In this document: in pieces, positions 17,117 through 26,514 of the stretch
How positions within the stretch are numbered: the stretch's first letter is position 1
Layout: each line of letters opens with the position of its first letter
Source: Candidatus Poribacteria bacterium
Lineage (GTDB): Bacteria; Poribacteria; WGA-4E; WGA-3G
Assembly (NCBI GenBank): GCA_022822085.1
Contig: JAJECK010000099.1
Location: forward strand, 1 to 64,000
Length of the DNA stretch: 64,000 nt
Reading direction: 5' to 3'
The notes under the pieces: model-generated
Databases searched by the model: none
Seen by the model: the letters and a program-made list of their open reading frames with translations, nothing else
Told to the model about the DNA's origin: nothing
Made by a program: the position numbers and the translations under genes

Positions 17117-18712
17117 ATGGGTATTTCAATATTGAAGTTTATATCTTATTTTGCATTAATTCTATTATGTGTCTTTCTGTGTAGTCCTTCTGTGATAGCA
17201 GATGGGCATATTAAGGAGAAACCTGTCAGTTACTATACACAGATTGTTCCTATTCTTAAACGGAGTTGTCAGGGATGTCACCACCCTGGTGATCCGAATG
17301 GTGACCTTATCGTCACTTCCTATGATGAACTCAAGCGAGGTGGAATGGCGGGAGAAGCAATTATATCTGGAAAACCGGATGATAGTCTGCTCATAGAACT
17401 TATATCTGGGGATCCACCTGCTATGCCGCAAAATCAAGAGCCACTTTCTAAAGAAGAGATTGACCTTTTCAGGCGTTGGATTTTGGAAGGCGCGAAAGAT
17501 GATACACCTGCCGATGCTGATGTCATGGATGGTGAAAACCCGATATATACAGTGCCCCCTGTAATATCAGCCCTTGCTTATTCACCCGATGGCACTTCAC
17601 TTGCGGTGTCAGGTGTTCATGAAGTCCTATTGTATGATACCAAGACTTTTGAAATCAAAGCACGATTGGTTGGAAAAGCACGTCGAATTACATCGATTGT
17701 CTATGCAGATGCGGGTAAAGTTCTTGGCGTTGCTGGCGGATCACCTGCACAATTTGGAGAAATACAGATTTGGGATACTGCTACAAATAAACTTACCAAA
17801 GCAATACGTTCTACTTATGACACTATTTATGGACTATCTTTCTCACCAGATACGAAACGTGTTGCGATAGGTTCATCTGATAAAACGGTACGCGTCATCT
17901 CTATTACAGACGAGAAGGAACTTGTAAAATTTGACAATCATGGTGATTGGGTATTCGGTACGGTTTTTTCTACGGATGGCTCCCATTTTGTGAGTTGCAG
18001 CCGTGATACTGCGCTCAAATTGGTTGAAGTTGATACCGGTTCATTCGTGGATGATGTAAATTCAAGCAACAAAGGTTACGGAGAAATCAATGCTATTGCA
18101 AGGCATCCTAATGCAGACCAAGTGTTGAGTGTCGGAGAAGATCGCATTCCGCGGCTTTACAGAATGTTCCGTCAAACGCGTAGAGACGTTGGCAACACAG
18201 ACTTTAATCTCATTAGGGCTTATGAAGCGCAGGGAGGATCAATTGACGCTGTGGCGTTTTCGGCAGATGGAAGAAAATTTGCAGTCGGTAGTTCTGCTGG
18301 AGAAGCGCGTATCTATAACGTAGCAGATGGAAAACGGCTTGCCTCTATGCAAGGTGATACTGTTGGCGTTTTTGCCCTGGCATTTCATCCTAATGGCACA
18401 CAACTCGCCACGGGTGGTTTTGATGGAAAAATTCGCATATTTGACGCAAACTCAGGACAACAATTGAACATCTTTATGTCAGTGCCAATTGAAACGACTG
18501 CGAGTGAGGAAGTTACTTTAGCTGTATCAGGTATGACATGAGGTGCGTGTGTTTCAAAAGTGCAGGATGCACTTACAAAACATCAAAATGTTATCAGTGC
18601 AGAAGTTTCTTTACCTGATCAAGCAGTGATTAAGGTGCGTAAGAACACAGTAAAAGTTGACGAACTCACGAATGTCATAAAAGATGCTGGTTTTACCGCG
18701 ACTGCAAAGTAG
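17117..18712 (+). CDS. exported cytochrome c-WD40-HMA protein, putative selenoprotein (Sec at UGA 18539)
   Basis: Read through one in-frame TGA this encodes 531 residues: signal peptide (about 1-31); PSCyt1-like cytochrome c domain with CQGCH (Cys51) and PAMPQ as probable Met ligand; a WD40 propeller (about 150-460); and a C-terminal heavy-metal-associated (HMA) domain. TGA 18539-18541 is codon 475 and falls at the first Cys of the HMA motif, giving GMT-U-GACV. The 56 codons after it fit an HMA fold (VQDALTKHQNVISAEVSL, VIKDAGF) and end at TAG 18710-18712. A SECIS-like hairpin follows the TGA. Selenocysteine (UxxC metal site) is the best reading. A TGC/TGT-to-TGA mutation, leaving a 474-residue protein, is the alternative. 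ATG 17117 is preferred because the signal peptide begins there; an upstream TTG at 17033 overlaps the -10 box. Confidence 0.75.
18542..18583 (+). promoter_or_regulatory. SECIS-like hairpin just downstream of UGA
   Basis: Inner stem AAGTGC (18558-18563) pairs with GCACTT (18569-18574) around loop AGGAT. The outer stem GTGTTT (18549-18554) pairs with AAACAT (18578-18583) with one G-U. A symmetrical 3x3 internal loop separates them. The apical loop starts 22 bases after the UGA and has G as its second base, matching the usual bacterial SECIS description: a short loop about 16-37 bases downstream with G in the first two loop positions. Confidence 0.65.
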
Positions 18713-18721
18713 ATCAAGAAG

Positions 18722-20176
18722 ATGTCAGATGAAAAGCCTAACATTCTCTGGATTTGCACTGACCAGCAACGTTATGACACTATAGGAGCATTAGGTAATC
18801 CGTATGTGTCAACACCCAATATTGATAGTTTGGTTGCTGATGGTGTCGCATTTACACATGCATATTGTCAAAGTCCAATATGCACACCCAGTCGTGTAAG
18901 TTTTTTGACAGGTATGTATCCGAGTGCAACCCATGTTAATGGGAATGGAAATGATTATTATCCTGAAACATTCCCGCTGATAACACGGACGCTTGCTGAC
19001 ATCGGGTATGATTGTGGTTTAATTGGAAAACTGCATCTTGCGAGTGCATATCGTAGGATAGAACCTCGTGCAAACGATGGTTATCGTTATTGGCAATATA
19101 GTCATGCACCACGCGATGATTGGCAGGAAGGCCACGATTACGCAGATTGGGTTAGATCAAAGGGATTTATCCTCCGTGAGTTAACCAGAAATCCTGAAGG
19201 TGTTCCAGCGGAATTGCACCAGACAACTTGGTGTACGGAAAAAACGATTGAGTTTATACGTGAGGAACGGGAAGGACCTTGGCTTGCAAGCGTTAATATT
19301 TATGATCCGCATCCACCATTCAATCCACCACAGACATATCGCGAACAGTTTGCTCCAGAGGAGATGCCTGAGCCACTTTTCCAGGAGAGTGATTTAGAAC
19401 AACAGAACCGATTAGGTAAGATAGATTTCCAATCAAAAGTCAGAACACCAGATGATCTTGACATTCGGAATCCTATCATTCCACAATCATCAGGAAGTAA
19501 GATCAATTCTGCGTTGGTTGGTAGAAGAGATGCTAAGACACTCATTGCTGCATACTATGCCATGATAAAACTGATTGATGATCAGTTAGGACGGATTTTA
19601 GATGTACTTGATGAAACGAGACAACGAGAAAACACAGTTATCATATTTACCAGCGACCACGGTGAGATGCTTGGCGATCACGGACTAATCCAAAAAGGTT
19701 GTCGGTTTTATGAAGGGTTGGTCCGGGTCCCGTTAATTTTCTCTTGGAAGGGACATTTTGTAAACGGATTGCATAGTCCTGCACTTATTGAACTTGTGGA
19801 TAAGGTGCCGACATTATTGGAATTGGCAGGATTACAAGTGCCTGATGGAATGCATGGTCGTTCACTATTGCCGATTCTCAAAGGTGAAGTGGATTCTGAT
19901 CAACATAGAGACTTTGTTCGTTGTGAATACTATGATGCACTGGATATGCGAGATCATTCATTCGCAACAATGTTCCGCAATAAGCGTTATAAGTTAGTAG
20001 TATATCATGGACACGAAGAGGGAGAACTTTACGATTTAGTTGATGACCCTGATGAGTTTAACAATCTTTGGCATTTTTCAGATAAGCAAGATATAAAATT
20101 GGATTTGTTAAAAAGAAGTTTCGATGCGTCAATGTTGGCGATGGATAGAGGTCCGAAACGGGTTGGACCTATGTGA
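18722..20176 (+). CDS. type I sulfatase (arylsulfatase family)
   Basis: A 484-residue sulfatase. The CTPSR motif (Cys54) is the site turned into formylglycine, the catalytic residue that hydrolyses sulfate esters. The calcium site is visible in ICTDQQ (Asp14, Gln15) and TSDHGEMLGDHG. There is no signal peptide, so it may be cytoplasmic or this start may be internal. Such enzymes remove sulfate from polysaccharides or other sulfated compounds and are abundant in Planctomycetes and Poribacteria. It lies 9 bases after the HMA-domain stop, so it may be cotranscribed with the putative selenoprotein gene. Substrate unknown; no sulfatase-maturing enzyme is seen nearby. Confidence 0.93.
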   Translation: MSDEKPNILWICTDQQRYDTIGALGNPYVSTPNIDSLVADGVAFTHAYCQSPICTPSRVSFLTGMYPSATHVNGNGNDYYPETFPLITRTLADIGYDCGLIGKLHLASAYRRIEPRANDGYRYWQYSHAPRDDWQEGHDYADWVRSKGFILRELTRNPEGVPAELHQTTWCTEKTIEFIREEREGPWLASVNIYDPHPPFNPPQTYREQFAPEEMPEPLFQESDLEQQNRLGKIDFQSKVRTPDDLDIRNPIIPQSSGSKINSALVGRRDAKTLIAAYYAMIKLIDDQLGRILDVLDETRQRENTVIIFTSDHGEMLGDHGLIQKGCRFYEGLVRVPLIFSWKGHFVNGLHSPALIELVDKVPTLLELAGLQVPDGMHGRSLLPILKGEVDSDQHRDFVRCEYYDALDMRDHSFATMFRNKRYKLVVYHGHEEGELYDLVDDPDEFNNLWHFSDKQDIKLDLLKRSFDASMLAMDRGPKRVGPM

Positions 20177-20200
20177 TTATTATAAATTGCATGAAATTTG

Positions 20201-20228
20201 TTGCACAATTTTAAAATAGTGTTATAAT
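20201..20228 (+). promoter_or_regulatory. possible sigma70-like promoter
   Basis: TATAAT at 20223-20228 with TTGCAC at 20201-20206, 16 bases apart. The -10 is perfect and the -35 weak. It is well placed for the gene starting at 20266. Confidence 0.35.
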
Positions 20229-20265
20229 AAATCTTATGCATATTCTTCTTGAATTAGGAGGAAAG

Positions 20266-21087
20266 ATGTTAAAAAAAGGTATCATTTGCTTGACATTAAT
20301 CCTATTATGTGGTTTAAATTTAGGACTTGCCAGATTAGAATTAGGATATCTCTATTTGGGTGATAATGGTCCATTTACTAAACCCGCGCTTGAATTTGCT
20401 GAAGGGACTTTTAGTACAAGCGTATTAGGTAAAGATGATATAAAAAGTGATAGACTGAAAAATTATGCTGTCGTTTGGTGGAATGAAGGGGATACTGATC
20501 CAGGTGCTTTGTCTAACGCAGAAATTGATGCGTTCTTAGACTACGCTGAAAGTGGTGGTGCTATCCTTTTGACAGGCTGGGCTATCCGATATGCTACACC
20601 GATGGGATTGGAGGATGCTGTTGCACGTCAATTCGGTCCAGAGTTGGACGATGGACAAAACGTAGGCATTACCGTGCTCCAGGAAACACTTGACCATAAC
20701 TTGGTTCAAGGACTAAAGAATATTGATGGCAAAACACCCGAAGTTGGTGATAGGATTCAGGTCAATTCAACCGGGTTTCCGAAAAGTGGTGACTATTACA
20801 ACAACCTTTGGAAGAATTTTATTACGTTAGCAAATGCATGGGGACCGCCAGCAAACGATTGGGGTGCTGGAATTGCTGCTTTTGGTTATTGGAAAGCAGG
20901 GGACGGCAAAGTGTTTAATATGAATTGGCGGCTGCCAAACTACCATGCAAATAACAAAAGTATTGATCAGTTAGAAAAACTCACAGAAAACGTTATCAAT
21001 TGGTTAGCAAGTGAATCAGCGTATTTAGATGTATCCTCACGCGGGAAGTTGCCCGTGGTGTGGGGAAAATTGAAAAATCAGAGGTAG
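20266..21087 (+). CDS. exported protein of unknown function, ThuA/GATase1-like fold suspected
   Basis: A 273-residue protein with a signal peptide (hydrophobic residues 5-20, cleavage near LGLA). The mature part alternates strands and helices: YAVVWWNEG, then SNAEIDAFLDYAESGGAILLTGW, then a late NVINWLA. This resembles the glutamine-amidotransferase-like fold of ThuA/DUF4960-type proteins, but I cannot confirm the family. The C-terminus GKLPVVWGKLK looks like an ending I recall on other exported Poribacteria proteins. The ATG at 20266 is chosen because GGAGG precedes it by a few bases; an upstream in-frame ATG at 20236 lacks one and overlaps the promoter region. Followed 83 bases later by the PSCyt1 gene. 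Confidence 0.7.
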   Translation: MLKKGIICLTLILLCGLNLGLARLELGYLYLGDNGPFTKPALEFAEGTFSTSVLGKDDIKSDRLKNYAVVWWNEGDTDPGALSNAEIDAFLDYAESGGAILLTGWAIRYATPMGLEDAVARQFGPELDDGQNVGITVLQETLDHNLVQGLKNIDGKTPEVGDRIQVNSTGFPKSGDYYNNLWKNFITLANAWGPPANDWGAGIAAFGYWKAGDGKVFNMNWRLPNYHANNKSIDQLEKLTENVINWLASESAYLDVSSRGKLPVVWGKLKNQR

Positions 21088-21170
21088 ATAAAAGCCAAAT
21101 TTAGTGATATTAAGTATTTTTGCGGAATTACCCGCAACCTATAAGTTTCATATCATCTATGGAGGTTAAT

Positions 21171-23648
21171 GTGAAACTCAGTTATAACTTGGTTGCTACA
21201 CTCCTTATTGTATGCTCATTGTGTTTTGTATTTCAACATGTAAGTTGGAGTCAGATGGAGGAGACCGTTCCGAGTGTAGATATTCCTGAAATTAAAGCGT
21301 TAAAGACTCAACCTGAAGCATTGACTTTGGAGCATGCGCGAGATGGTCGTCGTGTGCTTGTTTCGGGGCAAACAAAAGATGGAAAATGGGTGGATGTAAC
21401 ATCTTGGGCAGAGCTAAAACCTGCCTCAGATGGTGTAAAACTTCATGAAGATGGATATATCTTTCCTGCATCTGTTGGCGATACACAGATTGTGGTAACA
21501 GTTAAAGGTATCACAACCGAATTACCTGTGACTGTGAAGAGTGTAGACGCGCCACCCGTTAGTTTTGTTAGGGATGTTATGCCTATCCTGAGTCATGCGG
21601 GTTGTAATAACGGCACATGCCACGGTGCAGCAAAAGGAAAAAATGGTTTCAAACTCTCACTACGCGGTTACGATCCAGATTTTGACTACGAACTGTTGAT
21701 AGAAGATATTTCTGGACGACGTTTTAATCGTGCTTTTCCTGAACAGAGTCTGATGCTTCTCAAACCGACATCTGAAGTGCCGCATAAAGGTGGACAAGTA
21801 GTTGTCCCTGGTTCGCGGGATTACAATCTCATACATCAATGGATTAGTGAGGGAGTAGTTTCTGATGTGGAAACAACCCAACGGGTTGAGAGATTGGAGG
21901 TCCTTCCTAATTCTGCGGAATTGTCCATGCCAGGTACCAAGCAACAATTAATTGTTATTGCCCACTATCCAGATGGAACGACACGTGATGTCACCCGTGA
22001 AGCAAAATTCACCAGTAGTATGAATGAGGTTGCTAAGGTAACTGACGATGGTGTTGTTACTGCTGAACGACGCGGTGAAACGGCTATATTAACCCGATAT
22101 GAAGGTGCATATAGTACGAATGGTATCATCGTCATGGGAGATCGTAGTGGATACGAATGGGTTGAAACACCTGTCTATAACTATATTGATACACATGTCC
22201 ACAACAAATTGAAAAAGCTTAAGATTCTACCATCTGAACTTTGCACCGATGAAGAGTTTATTCGTAGGGTCTATTTTGATATGACAGGACTGCCGCCAGC
22301 TCCCGATGAAGTGCGAAGTTTCCTGACAGATAAAACACCGTCTAAGGAGAAGCGGGAAAAATTAATTGATAAACTCGTTAATACCTCAGAGTATGTTGAT
22401 CATTGGACACATAAATGGGGTGACTTGTTACAATCCAACCGTAAATTCCTTGGTGAACGTGGGATGTGGCTTTTCCAGCAGTGGATACATGAGTCAATTG
22501 CAGCAAATCGACCATACAACAAATTTGTGCATGACTTAATTACGGCTACAGGTAGTGCGTATCAAAACCCGGCGGCGAATTATTTCCGGGTCTCACGGGA
22601 ATATACTGCAGCTGTTGAAAACACAACGCAGCTATTCCTTGGTGTTCGGTTCTCTTGTAATAAATGCCATGACCATCCATTTGAGGTATGGACACAGAAT
22701 CAATACTATGAATTAGGTGCATTTTTCTCGGATGTTAAGGTGAAAAATGGACGATTGCCGGGTGAAGAAGTTGTCTACGCAAGTTTCAATCCTACCCCGG
22801 TTCAACACCCGAGGACTTTAGCAGTTGTTCCCCCGTCTGTGCCATTTGGTGAAACAAAGGCAGACATCACCAATAAACGTGAATCTCTTGCAGAATGGTT
22901 GACTTCTGCAGAGAATCCGATGTTTGCAAAAGCAGGTGCAAACCGAATTTGGAGTTACTTTATGGGACGTGGTATCATTGAACCTGTTGATGATATTCGG
23001 ACAAGCAACCCGCCAAGTAATCCTGAACTTCTTGATGCACTTACGAAAGATTTTGTTGAAAGTGGTTTTGATATTAAACATATCATGAAAACGATTGTCC
23101 GTTCGCGAACCTATCAACAGAGTATTAAAACGAACAAGTGGAACAAAGAAGATGCGATTAATTTCTCTCATGCGATTGCACGACGTCTGACAGCAGAACA
23201 GTTGTTAGATGCAATCGGTGTTGCAACGGGAAGTCAACCGAAGTTTCAAGGTGTTCCAAAAGAATTCCGTGCTGTTCAATTACCTGATAGTAAAGTCAAG
23301 GACGATGGATTTTTGAAATTATTTGGTCGTCCAGAACGTGAAAGTTCGTGTGAATGTGAAAGAACAACAGAAGTAAGCCTCGCTCATGCGATGAACCTAA
23401 TCAACGGACCGACAGTTGCAAATGCAATTATAGATCCAAATGGACGAATTGCAAAACTTCTCAAAGAAAACAAGGATGATCGTGTCATCATTGAAGAGAT
23501 GTATCTTGCAACATTTGCTCGGTTACCGATGGAAAACGAATATACGACTGCGATTGATCATCTTGCCAGTGCTGAATCAAAGGAGGAAGGCGTGCAAGAT
23601 TTAATGTGGGCATTAATTAATAGTCCTGCATTCTTATTCAATCGTTAG
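21171..23648 (+). CDS. PSCyt1-DUF1549-DUF1553 planctomycete-type cytochrome protein with Ig-like domains
   Basis: An 825-residue exported protein. Order: signal peptide (about 1-28); BIG2-like Ig domain (about 40-125); PSCyt1 domain with CNNGTCHG; a second BIG2-like domain (about 240-330); DUF1549/PSCyt2 (about 345-545), including SCNKCHDHPF with a CxxCH; and DUF1553/PSD1 (about 590-825). This architecture is typical of Planctomycetes and Verrucomicrobia, where it pairs with a DUF1501 protein, as here. The pair is thought to work in oxidative or hydrolytic breakdown of complex substrates at the cell surface, but biochemistry is scarce. The GTG start at 21171 has GGAGG five bases upstream; the frame opens earlier at 21120 without a ribosome site. 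Confidence 0.92.
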   Translation: MKLSYNLVATLLIVCSLCFVFQHVSWSQMEETVPSVDIPEIKALKTQPEALTLEHARDGRRVLVSGQTKDGKWVDVTSWAELKPASDGVKLHEDGYIFPASVGDTQIVVTVKGITTELPVTVKSVDAPPVSFVRDVMPILSHAGCNNGTCHGAAKGKNGFKLSLRGYDPDFDYELLIEDISGRRFNRAFPEQSLMLLKPTSEVPHKGGQVVVPGSRDYNLIHQWISEGVVSDVETTQRVERLEVLPNSAELSMPGTKQQLIVIAHYPDGTTRDVTREAKFTSSMNEVAKVTDDGVVTAERRGETAILTRYEGAYSTNGIIVMGDRSGYEWVETPVYNYIDTHVHNKLKKLKILPSELCTDEEFIRRVYFDMTGLPPAPDEVRSFLTDKTPSKEKREKLIDKLVNTSEYVDHWTHKWGDLLQSNRKFLGERGMWLFQQWIHESIAANRPYNKFVHDLITATGSAYQNPAANYFRVSREYTAAVENTTQLFLGVRFSCNKCHDHPFEVWTQNQYYELGAFFSDVKVKNGRLPGEEVVYASFNPTPVQHPRTLAVVPPSVPFGETKADITNKRESLAEWLTSAENPMFAKAGANRIWSYFMGRGIIEPVDDIRTSNPPSNPELLDALTKDFVESGFDIKHIMKTIVRSRTYQQSIKTNKWNKEDAINFSHAIARRLTAEQLLDAIGVATGSQPKFQGVPKEFRAVQLPDSKVKDDGFLKLFGRPERESSCECERTTEVSLAHAMNLINGPTVANAIIDPNGRIAKLLKENKDDRVIIEEMYLATFARLPMENEYTTAIDHLASAESKEEGVQDLMWALINSPAFLFNR

Positions 23649-23718
23649 TTAAGCCCTAAACCGATTTGTATACTTTCAAACAGTAAAGTTCCTACAAAAT
23701 TAATGGAGGAAATAATTG

Positions 23719-25164
23719 ATGATTTCGTTACCACAAGCACCCGGAAAATTATGTGATGGGTTCTCACGTCGGGAATTTCTCCGCGTGGGTGGTGCGGCGA
23801 TGCTCGGTATTAGTCTACCACAAGTCCTGTCACTCCAAGCCAAGGCAAGCACGACAGTTGCCCCCGCTACGCCTCTAAACGGTTGGGGCAAAGCGAATTC
23901 TGTTATCTTGTTGTTCTTGCAGGGCGGACCGAGTCACATTGATATCTGGGATCCAAAACCTGATGCTCCGTCCAACATACGGGGTGAATTTAATCCTATA
24001 CCAACGAATGTGCCCGGCATTCAGTTGTCAGAAACGATGCCGCTATTAGCGCAACAGATGGATAAAGCATGTCTTATCCGTTCAGTAAGTTATACACCAG
24101 CAGGTCTTTTCAATCACACGGCTGCGATGTATCAGATGGTTACAGGTGAAACACCGGACAAAGTTGCCCCTTCTGGACAGCTTGACCCGCCATCGCCTGC
24201 TGATCATCCGAATGCTGCAGCACATATAGCAAAGATGAGACCGCCGGAAGAACCGATGTTAGCTGCCGTTCAACTCCCGCGTCCGATGCAGGAGAGTAAT
24301 ATCATCGGTAAAGGTGGAAATGCTGGATTCCTCGGTAGAGCGTATGACCCGTATTTTCTGTTCCAAGATCCGAATAAAGAGGTTAAACTTGACGATTTGA
24401 CATTACGTCCTGAAGTTCCCCCGATGCGGCTGAAACGTCGGAAGAACTTACTTGAAACGATCAATGAAAATATGCCTGAAATTGACAAGGTTGCTGATTC
24501 TTACGCACTCAATGAGTATTATGAAAAAGCGTATAATCTGATCTTATCGCAGAAGGCACGTAATGCATTTGATTTATCTCAAGAAACAGATGAAATGCGT
24601 GACAAATACGGTCGTCATACATTTGGTCAAAGTGTGCTCCTTGCACGACGTTTAGTAGAAGCAGGCACGCGTTTCGTTCAGGTCAACTGGCCCTCTGTGG
24701 CAAACGGTAACCCGAATGATACTGCATGGGACACACATGCAGCGAACTTCGGTCCTTTGAAAAACCTACACTGTCCTAAATTAGATAGTGCTGTTTCTTC
24801 TCTGCTTGAAGATTTAGATCAGAAGGGCATGTTAGAAGAAACGCTCGTGCTCGCAATTGGTGAATTTGGTCGTTCGCCACGTATGGGTATAAGTACATCA
24901 GGTAACGGTAACGCACCTGATGGACGCGATCATTGGCCGTATTGCTATACAGGACTAATGGCTGGTGCTGGTGTCAAAGGTGGTCAGGTATACGGTAAAT
25001 CTGATGATACAGGTTCAACACCGCTTGAAAAACCGGTACATCCACGAGATATACTCGCCACGGTCTACCATACGCTTGGTATCGATCCGCACACTATTGT
25101 GATGAATCACTTAGATCAACCACGCGAATTGGTGAAAGGTGAAGTGATTTCCGGAATATTCTAA
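23719..25164 (+). CDS. DUF1501 family protein with Tat signal
   Basis: A 481-residue protein with a twin-arginine signal (SRREFLRVGG, about residues 17-26), so it is exported folded. The mature part matches DUF1501, an alkaline-phosphatase-superfamily-like fold: FLQGGPSHIDIWDPKPD near the start, and GEFGRSPRMG and DGRDHWPYC near the end. DUF1501 genes nearly always follow DUF1549/DUF1553 genes, as in this 70-base spacing. Substrate unknown. GGAGGA lies eight bases before the ATG at 23719; an in-frame TTG just before is less likely. A terminator-like hairpin follows at 25181. Confidence 0.92.
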   Translation: MISLPQAPGKLCDGFSRREFLRVGGAAMLGISLPQVLSLQAKASTTVAPATPLNGWGKANSVILLFLQGGPSHIDIWDPKPDAPSNIRGEFNPIPTNVPGIQLSETMPLLAQQMDKACLIRSVSYTPAGLFNHTAAMYQMVTGETPDKVAPSGQLDPPSPADHPNAAAHIAKMRPPEEPMLAAVQLPRPMQESNIIGKGGNAGFLGRAYDPYFLFQDPNKEVKLDDLTLRPEVPPMRLKRRKNLLETINENMPEIDKVADSYALNEYYEKAYNLILSQKARNAFDLSQETDEMRDKYGRHTFGQSVLLARRLVEAGTRFVQVNWPSVANGNPNDTAWDTHAANFGPLKNLHCPKLDSAVSSLLEDLDQKGMLEETLVLAIGEFGRSPRMGISTSGNGNAPDGRDHWPYCYTGLMAGAGVKGGQVYGKSDDTGSTPLEKPVHPRDILATVYHTLGIDPHTIVMNHLDQPRELVKGEVISGIF

Positions 25165-25180
25165 ATTTGTTCTAATACTG

Positions 25181-25220
25181 AAGCCTGTGCTTGGACAATT
25201 ATAATTCAAGCTCAGGTTTT
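25181..25220 (+). terminator. probable rho-independent terminator
   Basis: Arms AAGCCTGTGCTTG (25181-25193) and CAAGCTCAGGTTT (25207-25219) pair with few mismatches around a 13-base AT-rich loop and run into TTTT. It stands 17 bases after the DUF1501 stop codon. Confidence 0.55.
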
Positions 25221-25281
25221 CTAATATAACGAGTTGTACGAAATAATACCATTTATACTTTGATAATATACCCTTTTTCGT

Positions 25282-25360
25282 CCGTCGGGTAGAGGCACGA
25301 AATCCGACATGTATTGACTGTAGTTATCATGTCGGGTTTCGTGCCTCTACCCGACCTACG
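25282..25360. repeat. inverted-repeat element, GTCGGGTTTCGTGCC family, in a 313-base gap
   Basis: The left arm from 25282 (CCGTCGGGTAGAGGCACGAA...) pairs with the right arm 25327-25360 around a short AT-rich loop. Bases 25331-25359 are identical to 3934-3962. A partial extra copy of the end, CTACCCGACCTAC, is at 25409-25421. The gap 25165-25477 contains nothing else apart from the terminator and the leader of the next gene. Confidence 0.75.
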
Positions 25361-25477
25361 GAAGAATGGTCCAAAAACAATTAGAATTGGTATTAGTTCT
25401 ACCGGATTCTACCCGACCTACAACTGCTTACATCAACTACAAACAAGAAGGTTGGTGTGTAATTCAAATTCCTTATA

Positions 25478-26389
25478 ATGTCAAAATACGGTTATATTGA
25501 TAAAAGCGGAACAATTGTTATTCCACCGCAATATGATACTCCCGGTTATCATATCGATGGATTGGCCGCCGTAGAGGTTGATGGAATATGCGTGTTTATT
25601 GACAAACACGGAGAGTTGGCACTACCCTTTCAATATGAATATGTAGAGGATTTCAGTGAAGGATTAGCTGCTGTTTCCATAGATGGTAAGTCCGGTTACA
25701 TCAATATATCCGGCACCGTGGTGATACCACCGACGTTTAAATCTGCTGATTCCTTTTCAGACGGTCTTGCACTTGTAAGAACAGAAACAATCATAGGTTA
25801 TATTAACACCGATGGTGAGTGGGCGTTGATTCCGCCTTATGTATGCTGCTTCTCCTTCTCTGAAGGATTGGCAATAGCCTGGTCGGAAGAAGAAGAAACC
25901 AATGAAGGGTATATTGATACAACGGGAGCAGAGGTTATTCCTACTCACTTTGCAGACACAGCTGATTTTTCTGAAGGCTATGCCTATGTAAAGACAAAAG
26001 ATGGAAAACGGGGTTTTATTGATAAAACGGGTCAAATGGTTCTTGAATCCGAGTTAATATTTAATGCACCATACTTCTCTGAAGGGTTGATCGGTGTTAA
26101 GCTCGATCATAAATACGGTTATGCAGATAAAACCGGGAGTGTCGTGATTGAACCGAGATTTGATAGAGTTGGGTATTTTTCTGAAGGACTCGCATCTGTG
26201 GCTGTAGATGCTAAGTACGGTTATTTCGACAAATTGGGTCAGTGGGTCCATGATCAGAGTTTCAAGAAAGGTGGACTTTTTGTAGATGCTAAATATGGTT
26301 ACATTGACAAATCGGGAGAGTGGGTGATTGAACCGAGATTTAAGGAAGCTGGTTATTTTTCAGAAGGATTAGCTTCGGTAATAGTATAA
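25478..26389 (+). CDS. WG-repeat protein
   Basis: A 303-residue protein composed of nine WG-type repeats of about 33 residues, each with a Y(G)YIDKSG-like turn, a VIPPxF-like strand and FSEGLAxV. This is the KWG/WG family, thought to form beta structures that mediate contacts. No signal peptide is seen, so it may be cytoplasmic or part of a larger ancestral protein. Repeat 8 lacks its FSEGL part, probably from an internal deletion between repeats. No strong Shine-Dalgarno precedes the ATG. Repeats 7-9 are more alike than the rest, pointing to recent repeat expansion. Function unknown. Confidence 0.85.
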   Translation: MSKYGYIDKSGTIVIPPQYDTPGYHIDGLAAVEVDGICVFIDKHGELALPFQYEYVEDFSEGLAAVSIDGKSGYINISGTVVIPPTFKSADSFSDGLALVRTETIIGYINTDGEWALIPPYVCCFSFSEGLAIAWSEEEETNEGYIDTTGAEVIPTHFADTADFSEGYAYVKTKDGKRGFIDKTGQMVLESELIFNAPYFSEGLIGVKLDHKYGYADKTGSVVIEPRFDRVGYFSEGLASVAVDAKYGYFDKLGQWVHDQSFKKGGLFVDAKYGYIDKSGEWVIEPRFKEAGYFSEGLASVIV

Positions 26390-26514
26390 TGTGTGGTAGA
26401 ACCGATTATTTCATTCTTACCAACATCAAATTCAGATATTAGTTTTTCTAAATAGGTTACTCAGGTTAGCACATCATAACTACTAAGTAAGCACTTGTCC
26501 AAGAGGTAATCAAT

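Noticed and set aside
18539-18541. TGA read as simple stop, with a separate small gene downstream for the HMA domain
   Set aside because: No start codon with a ribosome site opens the HMA part in this frame near 18542, and the motif is split in the middle of GMxCxxC. Selenocysteine or a nonsense mutation explains it better.
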